Program-made: the position numbers and the translations under genes
In this document: one piece after another, positions 9,139 to 17,662 of the stretch
How positions within the stretch are numbered: the first letter of the stretch is position 1
Layout: each line of letters starts with the position of its first letter
The notes under the pieces: generated by a model
Seen by the model: the letters and a program-made list of their open reading frames with translations, nothing else
Told to the model about the DNA's origin: nothing
Database searches by the model: none
Assembly (NCBI GenBank): GCA_044228795.1
Contig: JBGAUE010000018.1
Coordinates: forward strand, 1 to 64,000
DNA from: M0108 sp044228795
GTDB taxonomy: Bacteria; Pseudomonadota; Gammaproteobacteria; Chromatiales; Chromatiaceae
DNA length: 64,000 bases
Direction: 5' to 3'

Positions 9139-10639
9139 TCTGATCATAGCCCCGGTCTTGGTCCCCCTGGGGGCGGGGGTGCTACTCATCTTGCTTGGCG
9201 ATCGGGGTATCGGCTGGCGGCGGGGCTTGGGGCTCCTGTCGGTGGTGGTGCAGGTCCTGTTGGCCATAGCCTTGCTGGATGTCACCGCGGGCGGGGCTAT
9301 CCCGACCCATGCCCTGGGCAACTGGCCTGCCCCCTTCGGCATCGTCCTGGTCGCGGATCGGCTGGCGGCCTGGATGCTGCTGATCACCGCCCTTCTGGCC
9401 CTCTTCACCCTCTGGCACGCCTGCCAGGGCCTGGACCTTCAGGGCCGGCACTTCCATGTCCTCTTCCAGTTACAACTGTTCGGACTGAATGGCGCCTTCC
9501 TCACCGGCGATCTGTTCAACCTCTTCGTGTTCTTCGAAGTCCTGCTGCTGGCCTCCTATGGTCTGGCCCTGCATGGCGGCGGCGCCGCCCGTACCCAGGC
9601 GGGTCTGCATTATGTGGTGATCAACCTGGCCGGTTCCGCGCTCTTCCTGATCGCCGCCGGCCTGCTTTATGGCCTCTTCGGCACCCTGAATTTGGCCCAT
9701 CTGGCCCTGCTCATGACCCAGACCCCGGTGGAAAACCTGGGTCCGGCGCGCACAGCAGTCCTGCTACTCTTTGGCGTCTTTGCCCTCAAAGCGGCGCTCC
9801 TGCCCCTGCACCTCTGGCTGCCCGCCACCTATGGCCGCGCCAGTGCCCCGGTGGCGGCCCTGTTCGCCATCATGACCAAGGTCGGCGCCTACGCTATTCT
9901 GCGCGTCGCCACCCTGATGCTAGGCGATGCCGCCCCGGGCTTCGCGGGCCTGTACCAGGATTGGCTCTTGCCATTGGCTCTGGTGACCCTCCTCGCCGGC
10001 ATGGTAGGGGCATTGGGCTCCCGGTGCCTGACGGATCAAGCCGCCTATCTGGTAATCGCCTCGGTGGGCACCCTACTGGTCGCCTGGGGGCTCGGCGGTC
10101 GGGATGCCATTGCGGCTGGTCTCTATTACCTGCCGCACTCAACCTTCGCGGCCGCCGCACTATTTTTACTGACAGACCGGATCGCCCAAGGGCGAGGTGA
10201 GCTGGCAGATCGATTTGAACCGGCCCCTGACGTTCCCAACGCCCCCCTGGTGGGTAGCCTGTTTTTTGTCTGCGCCATCCTGCTGGCTGGTCTACCGCCA
10301 CTGTCCGGATTCATCGGCAAGTTCCTGCTGCTGCGGGCGGCCCTGGCCTATCCCTCCTGGCCCTGGGTCCTGGGAATTGTCCTGGTGAGTGGCCTCTTAG
10401 GCCTCCTGGCCCTGGCCCGCTCCGGGAGCCTGCTCTTCTTCCGGTTGGCGGCTGTCCCGAGAGCGGTGGCGGTAGCCTTGGGTGCCAGACCCGTGTCGCT
10501 GGCCCCCGCCATCGGCCTCCTCATCCTGACCCTGATCCTGACCCTGTGGGCGGGAACCTGGCTGGAGGTGACCACAGGGATTGCCGACCAGTTGTTGCAG
10601 CCTCGGGCCTATATTCAGGCGGTGTTGGGGACGCGGTGA
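9131..10639 (+). CDS. mrpD: Mrp antiporter subunit D (intact copy)
   Basis: The 502-residue protein is the second complex I-like antiporter subunit (NuoN/M fold). Diagnostic stretches are GDLFNLFVFFEVLLLASYG, LKAALLPLHLWLPATYGRA and AGLPPLSGFIGKFLLL. It is full length and overlaps mrpC by eight bases. Unlike the usual operon, mrpE does not follow: a Gly-Tyr-Pro repeat gene and a remnant of a second mrpD copy lie between (10640-11769). The remnant at 11601-11773 aligns with this gene near 9525-9573 and at its extreme 3' end. Confidence 0.94.
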   Translation: MTNLIIAPVLVPLGAGVLLILLGDRGIGWRRGLGLLSVVVQVLLAIALLDVTAGGAIPTHALGNWPAPFGIVLVADRLAAWMLLITALLALFTLWHACQGLDLQGRHFHVLFQLQLFGLNGAFLTGDLFNLFVFFEVLLLASYGLALHGGGAARTQAGLHYVVINLAGSALFLIAAGLLYGLFGTLNLAHLALLMTQTPVENLGPARTAVLLLFGVFALKAALLPLHLWLPATYGRASAPVAALFAIMTKVGAYAILRVATLMLGDAAPGFAGLYQDWLLPLALVTLLAGMVGALGSRCLTDQAAYLVIASVGTLLVAWGLGGRDAIAAGLYYLPHSTFAAAALFLLTDRIAQGRGELADRFEPAPDVPNAPLVGSLFFVCAILLAGLPPLSGFIGKFLLLRAALAYPSWPWVLGIVLVSGLLGLLALARSGSLLFFRLAAVPRAVAVALGARPVSLAPAIGLLILTLILTLWAGTWLEVTTGIADQLLQPRAYIQAVLGTR

Positions 10640-10754
10640 TCCGGGTAAAGAACGGGTTTGGATATGTGTGGCAGGCTATCTGATAGCTGGGCTCGTGCCG
10701 AGTTGGTGTGCCGGGCTGGTGTATCGGACATCTGGAGAATCGGCTACCATGACC

Positions 10755-10775
10755 TGACCTGGATGTTCCAGGTCA
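10755..10775. promoter_or_regulatory. perfect inverted repeat upstream of the Gly-Tyr-Pro repeat gene
   Basis: TGACCTGGA and TCCAGGTCA form a perfect nine-base inverted repeat around the loop TGT, ending 23 bases before the ATG at 10799. It may be a regulator-binding palindrome or a hairpin in the leader, or it may end the mrpD transcript, though only four A/T bases follow. Confidence 0.5.
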
Positions 10776-10798
10776 AAACATAGAAGGATGGAGGACTC

Positions 10799-11335
10799 AT
10801 GAAATACACAGATTCAGCCTTAATGGCGCTATTGGTCGCCCTCGGTTTGGGGGTCGCAACCCTGGCGAATGCCGGGGGTTTCGGCGGCGCCGGACCCTCG
10901 GGTGCCTATGGCGGTCCCACCTACCCTGGCTCCAACTACGGCGGCCCACCGGGAGCCGGCGGGCCAGGCTATGGCGCCCCCCAGGGCACCGGCTATGGCC
11001 CTGGGGGCTATGGTGCCCCCCAGGGTACCGGTTACGGCCCCGGTTACGGAGGTCAACGGGGCACAGGTTACGGCCCGGGTTATGGTAGTCCCCGGGGTAT
11101 CGGATACGGCCCGGGTTACCGAGGTCCTTGGGGGTCCGGTTACGGCCCGGGTTACCGAGGTCCTTGGGGGTCCGGTTACGGCCCCGGTTACCGTGGCCCT
11201 TGGGGGTCCGGTTACGGCCCAGGCTATGGGGGTCCTCGGGGCTTCGGATACGGTCCAGGTTATGGTGGTCCTCGGGGATCCAGCTATGGACCGGGCTATG
11301 ACGCCCCCCAGAGCTGCGGTGTCGGCTCAGGTTGA
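10799..11335 (+). CDS. exported Gly-Tyr-Pro repeat protein
   Basis: The 178-residue product has a signal peptide (MKYTDSALMALLVALGLGV, cleavage likely after ANA, residue 25) and a mature part built almost wholly of Gly, Tyr, Pro, Arg and Ser. From about residue 56 the unit GYGPGYxGPxGS of about 12 residues repeats about nine times, three copies being GYRGPWGS. A strong site GGAGG precedes the ATG. The composition is that of low-complexity structural, adhesive or phase-separating proteins; no enzymatic function can be read. It interrupts the mrp operon between D and E. One cysteine lies near the C-terminus. Reality is supported by the signal peptide and ribosome site, function is unknown. Confidence 0.75.
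   Translation: MKYTDSALMALLVALGLGVATLANAGGFGGAGPSGAYGGPTYPGSNYGGPPGAGGPGYGAPQGTGYGPGGYGAPQGTGYGPGYGGQRGTGYGPGYGSPRGIGYGPGYRGPWGSGYGPGYRGPWGSGYGPGYRGPWGSGYGPGYGGPRGFGYGPGYGGPRGSSYGPGYDAPQSCGVGSG
10964..11311 (+). repeat. tandem about 36-base repeats in the Gly-Tyr-Pro gene
   Basis: The coding part for the GYGPGYxGPxGS units is a tandem array of about 36-base units. The three copies around 11099-11222 are nearly identical at the DNA level (core TTACCGAGGTCCTTGGGGG), while outer copies have diverged. This is a place where copy number could change by slippage or recombination. Confidence 0.8.
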
Positions 11336-11600
11336 GGTGGCCCTGGGGCGACTTTAGAGTTTAGGAAACGGCTGCCCCTAGACCGATATGGCCCGGTCAA
11401 CCGGGATGACCGCAGCCGTCCCGACAACGGCAGTGAATTCAATCCGATAAAGTAGATGTCGAACCCGATGAAGCGGTTCGACGATGGCACCAGGGACTGA
11501 TGTCCCCGCGGCAAAGGCTTGTCTGAACTCAGGGGCAGTACCGATGCCTGCGGGGACGCTTCGACATGCATTTCTCAGTGAGTCCGAGGAGGCTTGATTG
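11336..11600. other. intergenic stretch between repeat gene and mrpD remnant
   Basis: I see no gene here. A small perfect hairpin CCCGGT-CA-ACCGGG sits at 11392-11405 shortly after the stop of the repeat gene, without a T run. The remainder matches nothing I recognise. Confidence 0.4.
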
Positions 11601-11773
11601 AACCTTGAATGAGCTCTATCGAGGTCCTGCTGCTGGCCTCCCAGGGCCTATCCCTGCATCTGACTGTGTTCTTGACCCCGCGGGGGGGCTGGTTGGGGGT
11701 GAACACCAAAATCGTGGATCATTTGCTGGAGCCACGGCTCTAAATCCAGGCTGTCCTGGGAGGCACATCATGA
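11601..11773 (+). pseudogene. remnant of a second mrpD copy
   Basis: In one frame this reads IEVLLLASQGLSLH then LTVFLTPRGGWLGVNTKIVDH, LLEPRL, a TAA stop at 11741, and IQAVLGGTS. The first part matches intact MrpD FEVLLLASYGLALH (33 of 39 bases identical to 9535-9573), and the second matches the MrpD C-terminus WLEVTTGIADQLLQPRAYIQAVLG, so about 320 codons between them are missing. The frame ends with TGA at 11771-11773 overlapping the mrpE ATG at 11770, the typical mrpD-mrpE coupling. This therefore looks like the original 3' end of the mrpD that preceded mrpE, now broken. A 44-codon open frame from ATG 11609 remains, unlikely to be functional. Confidence 0.8.
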
Positions 11774-12282
11774 CCCCGCTGCTGCGCTGGCTGCCCCATC
11801 CCTGGCTGACCCTGGTCCTAGTACTGGTATGGCTCCTGCTTCACAACAGCCTGGCGGCGGGGCATATCCTCCTCGGGCTGTTGCTGGGCTTGCTGATACC
11901 CAATCTTACCCGGCGCTTTTGGCCAGTGACCCTGCGGCTTCATGAGCCCTTGATCTTGCTGCGCTTCATCGGCGTGGTCCTGTGGGATATCCTGGTAGCC
12001 AACCTGACCGTAGCCCGGCTCATCCTGGGCCAGCCCGGGAAACTCAGGCCGGCCATTTTCGAGGTGCCTTTGGCCCTGAAGGGCGGGATCGGCATCAGCC
12101 TGCTGGCTAACACCATCAGCCTGACCCCAGGCACCGTATCCGTGGAGATCAGTCCGGATCGCCTTAGCCTGCGCGTCCATGCCCTGGATACCTCTGACCC
12201 GGGTATTCTGGTCCAGGAGATCAAGGCGCGCTATGAGGCGCCCCTGAAAATGGTATTCGAACCATGCTCGTCATCGTCCTGA
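11770..12282 (+). CDS. mrpE: Mrp antiporter subunit E
   Basis: The 170-residue protein has two N-terminal membrane helices (LTLVLVLVWLLLHNS and onward) and a conserved cytoplasmic part with LLANTISLTPGTVSVEI, a hallmark of MrpE/MnhE. ATG 11770 has GGGAGG seven bases upstream, inside the mrpD remnant. The 3' end overlaps mrpF by 19 bases. It belongs to the EFG part of the complex. Its transcription may now come from read-through of upstream genes or from a promoter in 11336-11600; neither is evident. Confidence 0.92.
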   Translation: MTPLLRWLPHPWLTLVLVLVWLLLHNSLAAGHILLGLLLGLLIPNLTRRFWPVTLRLHEPLILLRFIGVVLWDILVANLTVARLILGQPGKLRPAIFEVPLALKGGIGISLLANTISLTPGTVSVEISPDRLSLRVHALDTSDPGILVQEIKARYEAPLKMVFEPCSSSS

Positions 12283-12533
12283 ATATCGCCTTCGCCCTGG
12301 TGGCCGTGGCGAGCGCCCTCGGTTTTTGGCGTCTCCTGGTGGGCCCCAGTGCCCCGGATCGCATCCTGGCTCTGGATACTCTAGCCATCACCATCATCGC
12401 CCTCTTGATACTGGTCGGTATCCGGCTGGGGACGGGCATTTATTTTGAGGCCGCCCTGCTGATTGCCCTCATTGGCTTCGTCAGCACCGTGGCCCTGTGC
12501 AAGTATCTCTTGCGCGGGGATATCATCGATTAA
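12264..12533 (+). CDS. mrpF: Mrp antiporter subunit F
   Basis: The 89-residue protein is a small three-helix membrane subunit. Its LLVGPSAPDRILALDTLAI segment is diagnostic for MrpF/MnhF/PhaF. It starts within the end of mrpE and is followed by mrpG 23 bases after its stop, so E, F and G are translationally linked. Confidence 0.92.
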   Translation: MLVIVLNIAFALVAVASALGFWRLLVGPSAPDRILALDTLAITIIALLILVGIRLGTGIYFEAALLIALIGFVSTVALCKYLLRGDIID

Positions 12534-12556
12534 CCCGGCCTCGGGAGTCCCTCAAG

Positions 12557-12880
12557 ATGCTGGAACTACTGCTGTCCTTCCTGATTTTAGCGGGTGCTAT
12601 TTTTACCTTCATCGGTGCCCTGGGCTTAGCGCGCCTGCCCGATTTTTTTACTCGGTTGCATGCCCCCACCAAGGCTACGACCTTGGGGGTTGGGAGCCTG
12701 CTCATTGCCTCCTCGATTTATTTCAGTACCCAGGGCAATGGCGTCAGCCTGCACGAGATCCTGGTCACCCTCTTTCTCTTCATCACCGCTCCCGTCTCTG
12801 CTCATTTACTGGCCAAGGCGGCTTTGCATCTGGATTTGCCCAGATTAGATGGAAGGAAAAGACCCGGTGATTTATCCTGA
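12557..12880 (+). CDS. mrpG: Mrp antiporter subunit G
   Basis: The 107-residue protein has three membrane helices and the family sequence ARLPDFFTRLHAPTKATTLG. It is the last gene of the antiporter operon. ATG 12557 (MLELLLSFLILAG) fits the family start; an in-frame upstream start at 12497 would add 20 polar residues overlapping mrpF. The next gene is convergent. Confidence 0.92.
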   Translation: MLELLLSFLILAGAIFTFIGALGLARLPDFFTRLHAPTKATTLGVGSLLIASSIYFSTQGNGVSLHEILVTLFLFITAPVSAHLLAKAALHLDLPRLDGRKRPGDLS

Positions 12881-12976
12881 CAGAGGATGGGGAGGCGTGA
12901 ACCGTCCCGGCCCCAAGGCTGGATTATGTGAGTCTGTCTTGAGCCGCACCGGGACTTGAACCTGGCTGGGGCGAGG

Positions 12977-13582
12977 TCAGGGTGCGAAGGGCATCCAGGG
13001 CATCATGCGACCGGCGCGGCCCATGGTGGAGTCCAGGTTGGTGGTGATAACGCTCATCTTGGCGTTGATTTGATTAAGTTCGCCGACGATGGCGGGCAGC
13101 GCTGCCATTTGACCGCTCATGATGCGCATGTTTCGCTCCATCTCCGGGAGGGTATCCATGGTTTTGGTCATGCGAAAGAGCATGAGGGCCACCAGGGCCC
13201 CCGCTTGATCGGGCTCCCAGGTGTGCATGTATTGGTCTAGCCATTCCGCCTGTTGGGCGAATTTTTCCAGCTCTTGTCGCTGTTCCTCCGGCAGCATGGC
13301 CATGAGTTCCCGGCGTTGGGTGGCACGATCCTCCGGGCTCATCGAGGCTGCTGGCGTGGTAACAGGTGGCTGGGACTCGGCGTTGGAAATGGCCTGGTAG
13401 CCCGACCACCCCGCCAGGATTGTCATCAACCCCAGGCCCAGGGCCATGAGGCGCAGACGGCTTGACTGGTGAAGGGTTTCGGCGCGGGCGATTTGCAACT
13501 CCTTGAGGATGAGCAGCAGGCTGTCATATCCCAGGGTGGCCTGGGTTTGCTCCGCCGGGGACTCATCGAGGTGGCGCGGCAT
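12977..13582 (-). CDS. single-pass membrane protein of unknown function
   Basis: The 201-residue protein has a cytoplasmic N-terminal segment of about 42 residues, one predicted membrane helix (about 44-64, LRLMALGLGLMTILAGWSGY) and a periplasmic, mostly helical domain rich in Met and Glu. The MERNMRIMSGQMAALPAI region and what follows (NQINAKMSVITTNLDSTMGR) look like coiled coil. I do not recognise a family. It is convergent with mrpG and lies 100 bases upstream of the next minus-strand gene's end, so those two may be independent. Confidence 0.6.
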   Translation of the reverse strand: MPRHLDESPAEQTQATLGYDSLLLILKELQIARAETLHQSSRLRLMALGLGLMTILAGWSGYQAISNAESQPPVTTPAASMSPEDRATQRRELMAMLPEEQRQELEKFAQQAEWLDQYMHTWEPDQAGALVALMLFRMTKTMDTLPEMERNMRIMSGQMAALPAIVGELNQINAKMSVITTNLDSTMGRAGRMMPWMPFAP

Positions 13583-13682
13583 GGGGATCTCCGGAATTGC
13601 CTTGAATTGATGGCCAGGGTTGTAAGGATCAGGATCAGAGCCGGTTCATTACTTTCGTCACATTAGATCGCTCGGTGCGGCT

Positions 13683-14384
13683 TCATAACTGTCCGCCTTG
13701 GGCGAGAATAATCTCACGCACCGCCGATTCCACCACCCTCATGTCCGTCAATGGGTAGGGTGGAATAGCAAGTTGGCGCAGGCGCTCCTGATAATTGACA
13801 CAATAATCGAAGTGGAAGCCGAGGAAACCTGCCTCTCCCTTGACACCTTGGATGTCCTTGACATAAGCGGCATAGTTGCTGGTCTGGGCCATGTGATAGG
13901 GGGTCGGCGTCAGACCCAGACGAAAGCCCTCGACATGGGAGTCCCAGGTTGGGTAAAGGGTAGGGTTGGCGAAATGCAGGACCCTGGAGGCGGCGACCAG
14001 GGACTGCAGGCAGGTAGCGACGGCCATGACATCCTGTTCGGAAAAAACCCCCTGTTCGCTGCGCGACTGGCCGAAGGCCTGCACGGCGGCGGTCAACCAG
14101 CGCTGCTCAATGCGTAGACTGCTGGGCAGCGACCCGTGGGCAAAGGTTGCGGCCAGCAGAAAGGCGTCGGCGACGCGATCGGTCGTCTGGATCGCGGCCA
14201 GCAAGGCCGGATAGGCACGCAAAAAGGCGGCCTCCCGGGACCCATCGGCGAGTTTGTTGACGCGCACCAGGTCCACCGCCTGGTCCAAGGTGGCGAGGTT
14301 GATATGGGTGTAATTCGGAATCCGCAGACCTGAATCCGGTGTCGCCGAGCCGCCTGGGGCGCGAAATGGGTGCCTTGCATTCAT
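13683..14384 (-). CDS. helical protein of unknown function
   Basis: The 233-residue protein appears wholly alpha-helical and soluble. It carries LHFANPTLYPTWDSHVEGF, which resembles a recurring LHF-x-P-x-x-FPxWD motif in uncharacterised helical proteins; that resemblance is from memory and weak. ATG 14384 (MNARHPFRAPGGS) is preferred although no clear ribosome site precedes it; the frame stays open to 14588, so a longer N-terminus is possible. It is divergent from the polysaccharide operon, sharing a 227-base intergenic region. No function is assigned. Confidence 0.55.
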   Translation of the reverse strand: MNARHPFRAPGGSATPDSGLRIPNYTHINLATLDQAVDLVRVNKLADGSREAAFLRAYPALLAAIQTTDRVADAFLLAATFAHGSLPSSLRIEQRWLTAAVQAFGQSRSEQGVFSEQDVMAVATCLQSLVAASRVLHFANPTLYPTWDSHVEGFRLGLTPTPYHMAQTSNYAAYVKDIQGVKGEAGFLGFHFDYCVNYQERLRQLAIPPYPLTDMRVVESAVREIILAQGGQL

Positions 14385-14611
14385 AAGGGTTAGGTTGACA
14401 GATCGGCGCTGCGAGGTCGAGAGGAAAAGGCTGGAAAAGGCCTGGCCGTTGGTGCCGGCGTGGCTATGGATAGGTATTCCAGGCCTTGAGGTCGTTGCCC
14501 AGGGTTCGGCGTTGGGCCAGGTGGCCAAATAATAGCCCCGGACGGATGAAAATGCCTGGCCCTTGGGGCAATATGGCCACGTATCCATTTCTACCCCTAT
14601 CAGGAGGCACC

Positions 14612-17600
14612 ATGAACCGCATCCCCGCCGTTTTCGGAGGCTGGTTGATGGGCCTCGTCCTCATGGTACTTGCCCCAGTCGCCGCTGGGTTGCAGGGGGG
14701 GGCGGGGGCCGGACAGGTCGCTGAGGTCACCCCATATCCCAGGTCCTGGTCAGGCCCTCCTGGCATGAAGTTTTTTGGACGGGGCTTGCGGGATGCCACT
14801 GCGCAAACTGGGGCGTGGCAACCGCGTCTGACCGCTATGGCCGATGGCGGCTTTGTTCTGGCGGGTACCGTGCGCGGATCTGGGGGCCGCGAGGCCTGGA
14901 TCGCCCGCTATAACCCGCTGGGGTTGTCGGTCTGGACGCAAGTCCTGGCCGGGCCCTTCGATCTCCAGGTTCAGGCGTTGGGGTCCCTGCCGAATGGCGG
15001 CATCTTGCTGGCAGGCGATTTAGGCCCGGCCCGGCCGGGTTTCCTGATTGCCTTGGACGCCGGGGGCGAAATCCTGTGGTCGCGGACCACCTCTGCGCCT
15101 GAGACCAGCGGGGTCTCCGATCGTGTACTGGGGCTGGAGGTCGACGTTACGGGCATGGGACTCGCCGTGGGGCAGTTCGTCCGTGCGGATGGGACCGAGG
15201 TTGGCCTCCTCGCCTCGGTCCCGGCGGATGGCTCCCCGGGATGGCGGCTGGAGGCTACCGAAGCCAGGTCCGCGTTAACTGCGATCTCAGATGGCGAGGG
15301 CTGGCTGGTGGCTGGCGCCAGTGGAGAGCCGGCCCAGTCCGCCTGGCTGGCCCATGTCAATGCGACGGGCCGGATTGACTGGCAACGGACTTATGGCCTG
15401 GCGGGCAGTGGGGCGGTCATGGTTATGGACCGTCTGGCGAATGGGGCCATTCTCCTCGCGGGCTACCCGGACGCGGGTGGCGAGGTCTGGGTGCGTCAGG
15501 TCGATGGTCGGGGCGAAATCCTTTCTGAAGGGCTTCTCAAGCCTGGCAGCGATGGTCTGCCCTGGGTGCGCTCCCTACTTGGCTTAGCCCTGACCGATGA
15601 TGGCGGCTATTGGCTCGGGGGTGAGACCCTGGGCAACGACGCCTGGCTGGCGCGCCTGAGCCCCGCGGGCGAGCCCCTCTGGGTACGGACCTATGGTAGC
15701 GAGGGCGCTGACCTGTTTAGCGCCCTCTTGCCCCACCAGGGCGGGGTGCTGGCGGCGGGCCTGAGTGTCCCTGGCCAGGTGCCAGGCGCCCAAAGTCTTT
15801 GGCTTGCTACCCTGGATGCCCGGGGCGAGCCCCTGGTCGCACCGACCTTTTCCGACCGGGCGGCCAAGATCCTGGCCCTTATCCAGGCGGGTCTGGGCCC
15901 TCAGTCTGGTCTCGCCGCCGGAGGCGACCTTGAGGTCCGGGAGGGGACCGACGGCACCCTGTCGCTTCGGCTACCCTTTGCCCGACTGAAGGGTCCGTCA
16001 GCCGATGCCGAGGGGCAGGCGCTTGATCTTGGCACCCTCGCCCTGCTGGCTCGTCCTCCGGAGACCGGGGCTGGCCCCTGGCGCTTCAGTCTCGATGGCC
16101 CCGCCACCCTCTGGTTGCCCGGGAGGGCTGCAGGGCAATCGGCCCGACTGAGTATGGCACGGCGCCACTTTTTACTGGAGTTGGACCCTAACTCCGGCTT
16201 GACGACGGCGCTTGACTTCCAATTGGAAGGAGTCGATTTGCGCCTGGACCTGCCAAACCCCCTGGCGGGCATTGAGAAGGCCTTGGGGATCGGTGACGAG
16301 AAGCTCCCCAGCGGCGTAGAGGCCACCGCCCTGGCCAGCCTGGGTCTTGGCAAATTCAACCTGACTGTCCAACTGACACCCGATGCCGCGGGCCGCTGGG
16401 GGGGGAGTTTGCGCCTGAAGCTCAGTGACTTGGCGGTGCGCGATGGCCAAGGCCAGGAACTGGGCCATCTGGGCGGTTGGCGGCTGGATGCTGACTATGC
16501 CGATATGGATCTCGATGCCCTGGAGGCCCTGTCGGGGCAGATGGAAGGGCTGAACCCTGAGGAACCCGCTGCCATGCTGGCGGAAATTGCCACCCTGGTT
16601 GAGGGCTATCTGCGGGCCAGTGGTCAGGCTAAGGGCGAATGGCTCTTGACCGACCTGGCCATGCCCCTGGATGGTGGGGGAGAGTCCCTGCATCTGGGCG
16701 AGTTAGGCCTGGCGGGATCCGTAACGCCGCCCTTGGACCGGCCACTCGCAAGGGATTTGCGGTTGCAATACCACCTCAAGGGGCTGGACATGGTAGCGGA
16801 GGCTAGCCATGTCGCACTGGGAGAGGCGCGTTTCGAGATCGCTGCCGAGCGGTTGGCCCTCGCCAACCTGGTCGAGGCGGTTCTGTTCGCGCTCCAGAAT
16901 CCGGCTACAGGCCCCGCGGCCCTGCCGGATTGGCTACCCCGCATCCTGGGTAGCCTTGAGATCACCCTCGCGTCCAACGGCTTTCGGGCCACCTTGCCCG
17001 AAGAGCCCCCTCTGGCTATCGAGGATATCAAGCTCCATCTGGCGTTAAGCGGTCTGGACTCCCAGGTGCCCGTCTTGGCCATGGCCTATTTCCAGGATGG
17101 TGTTTCGGGTTTGGACCCGGTGCTACCCCCATGGGCGCCCCGGACGGTCAAGTTTGATCTGGCCTTGAGCGGCCTGCCCCTGGCTGAGTTGTTGGCTCTC
17201 TCCCTGCAGGGGGAGCCCGATCCCCTGGCGGCCCTCAACCTCTTGGGCGCCCAGCCGGTCCAACTGGACATCAAGGACATCCAGGTCGTTCTGCCCGCCG
17301 GCGGCCTGCGAGTGCGAGGCCAGGCCCAGGCCCAAGTCCCGGCCAGGCCGAACGCTTTGCCCGAAGGGAGCCTGACCGCGAACATCGAACTGCGCAATCT
17401 CGATGCCCTGGCCAGACTTTTGGACGAGACGGCTGACCCCACGGACCGCAAGAACCTGGCCACCCTGGTAGCCTTCCTGCGGCTGGTTGGGATCGAGCGC
17501 CCGGGTGCGGAAGGGACCCAGGTACTCAGCTTCGCCCTAGAAGCCAACAGCCGGGGGGAAGTTGTCGTCAACGGCAAGGATCTGACTCCCCTGTTGAAAA

Positions 17601-17635
17601 ACTCGGCCAGTCCCATTAGCGACCTGCATCGCTAG
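14612..17635 (+). CDS. very large exported protein, propeller-like N-terminus
   Basis: The 1007-residue product starts with a signal peptide (MNRIPAVFGGWLMGLVLMVL) after a strong site CAGGAGG. Residues about 60-440 hold repeated units such as ADGGFVLAGTVRGSGGREAW, WQRTYGLAGSG, WLGGETLGNDAWLARL and WVRTYGSEGADLF, the look of a beta-propeller made of about 45-residue blades. Residues about 450-1007 are a different beta-rich region with amphipathic repeats (LRLKLSDLAVRDGQGQEL, LELRNLDALARLL-like units) vaguely similar to AsmA/DUF2125-type periplasmic proteins. It is the first gene of the operon running to 25167, so a role at the cell surface in polysaccharide export or attachment is inferred only from position. 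Confidence 0.7.
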   Translation: MNRIPAVFGGWLMGLVLMVLAPVAAGLQGGAGAGQVAEVTPYPRSWSGPPGMKFFGRGLRDATAQTGAWQPRLTAMADGGFVLAGTVRGSGGREAWIARYNPLGLSVWTQVLAGPFDLQVQALGSLPNGGILLAGDLGPARPGFLIALDAGGEILWSRTTSAPETSGVSDRVLGLEVDVTGMGLAVGQFVRADGTEVGLLASVPADGSPGWRLEATEARSALTAISDGEGWLVAGASGEPAQSAWLAHVNATGRIDWQRTYGLAGSGAVMVMDRLANGAILLAGYPDAGGEVWVRQVDGRGEILSEGLLKPGSDGLPWVRSLLGLALTDDGGYWLGGETLGNDAWLARLSPAGEPLWVRTYGSEGADLFSALLPHQGGVLAAGLSVPGQVPGAQSLWLATLDARGEPLVAPTFSDRAAKILALIQAGLGPQSGLAAGGDLEVREGTDGTLSLRLPFARLKGPSADAEGQALDLGTLALLARPPETGAGPWRFSLDGPATLWLPGRAAGQSARLSMARRHFLLELDPNSGLTTALDFQLEGVDLRLDLPNPLAGIEKALGIGDEKLPSGVEATALASLGLGKFNLTVQLTPDAAGRWGGSLRLKLSDLAVRDGQGQELGHLGGWRLDADYADMDLDALEALSGQMEGLNPEEPAAMLAEIATLVEGYLRASGQAKGEWLLTDLAMPLDGGGESLHLGELGLAGSVTPPLDRPLARDLRLQYHLKGLDMVAEASHVALGEARFEIAAERLALANLVEAVLFALQNPATGPAALPDWLPRILGSLEITLASNGFRATLPEEPPLAIEDIKLHLALSGLDSQVPVLAMAYFQDGVSGLDPVLPPWAPRTVKFDLALSGLPLAELLALSLQGEPDPLAALNLLGAQPVQLDIKDIQVVLPAGGLRVRGQAQAQVPARPNALPEGSLTANIELRNLDALARLLDETADPTDRKNLATLVAFLRLVGIERPGAEGTQVLSFALEANSRGEVVVNGKDLTPLLKNSASPISDLHR

Positions 17636-17662
17636 CGCCTCATCCGGACAGCGGAGTCGCCC

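Noticed and set aside
10964..11311. CRISPR-like array
   Set aside because: The repeats are coding, in frame, tandem without unique spacers; they encode the Gly-Tyr-Pro units.
12949..12965. tRNA T-arm-like sequence CCGGGACTTGAACCTGG on the minus strand
   Set aside because: The rest of a tRNA (acceptor, D and anticodon arms) is not present around it; likely chance similarity, or at most a tRNA fragment.
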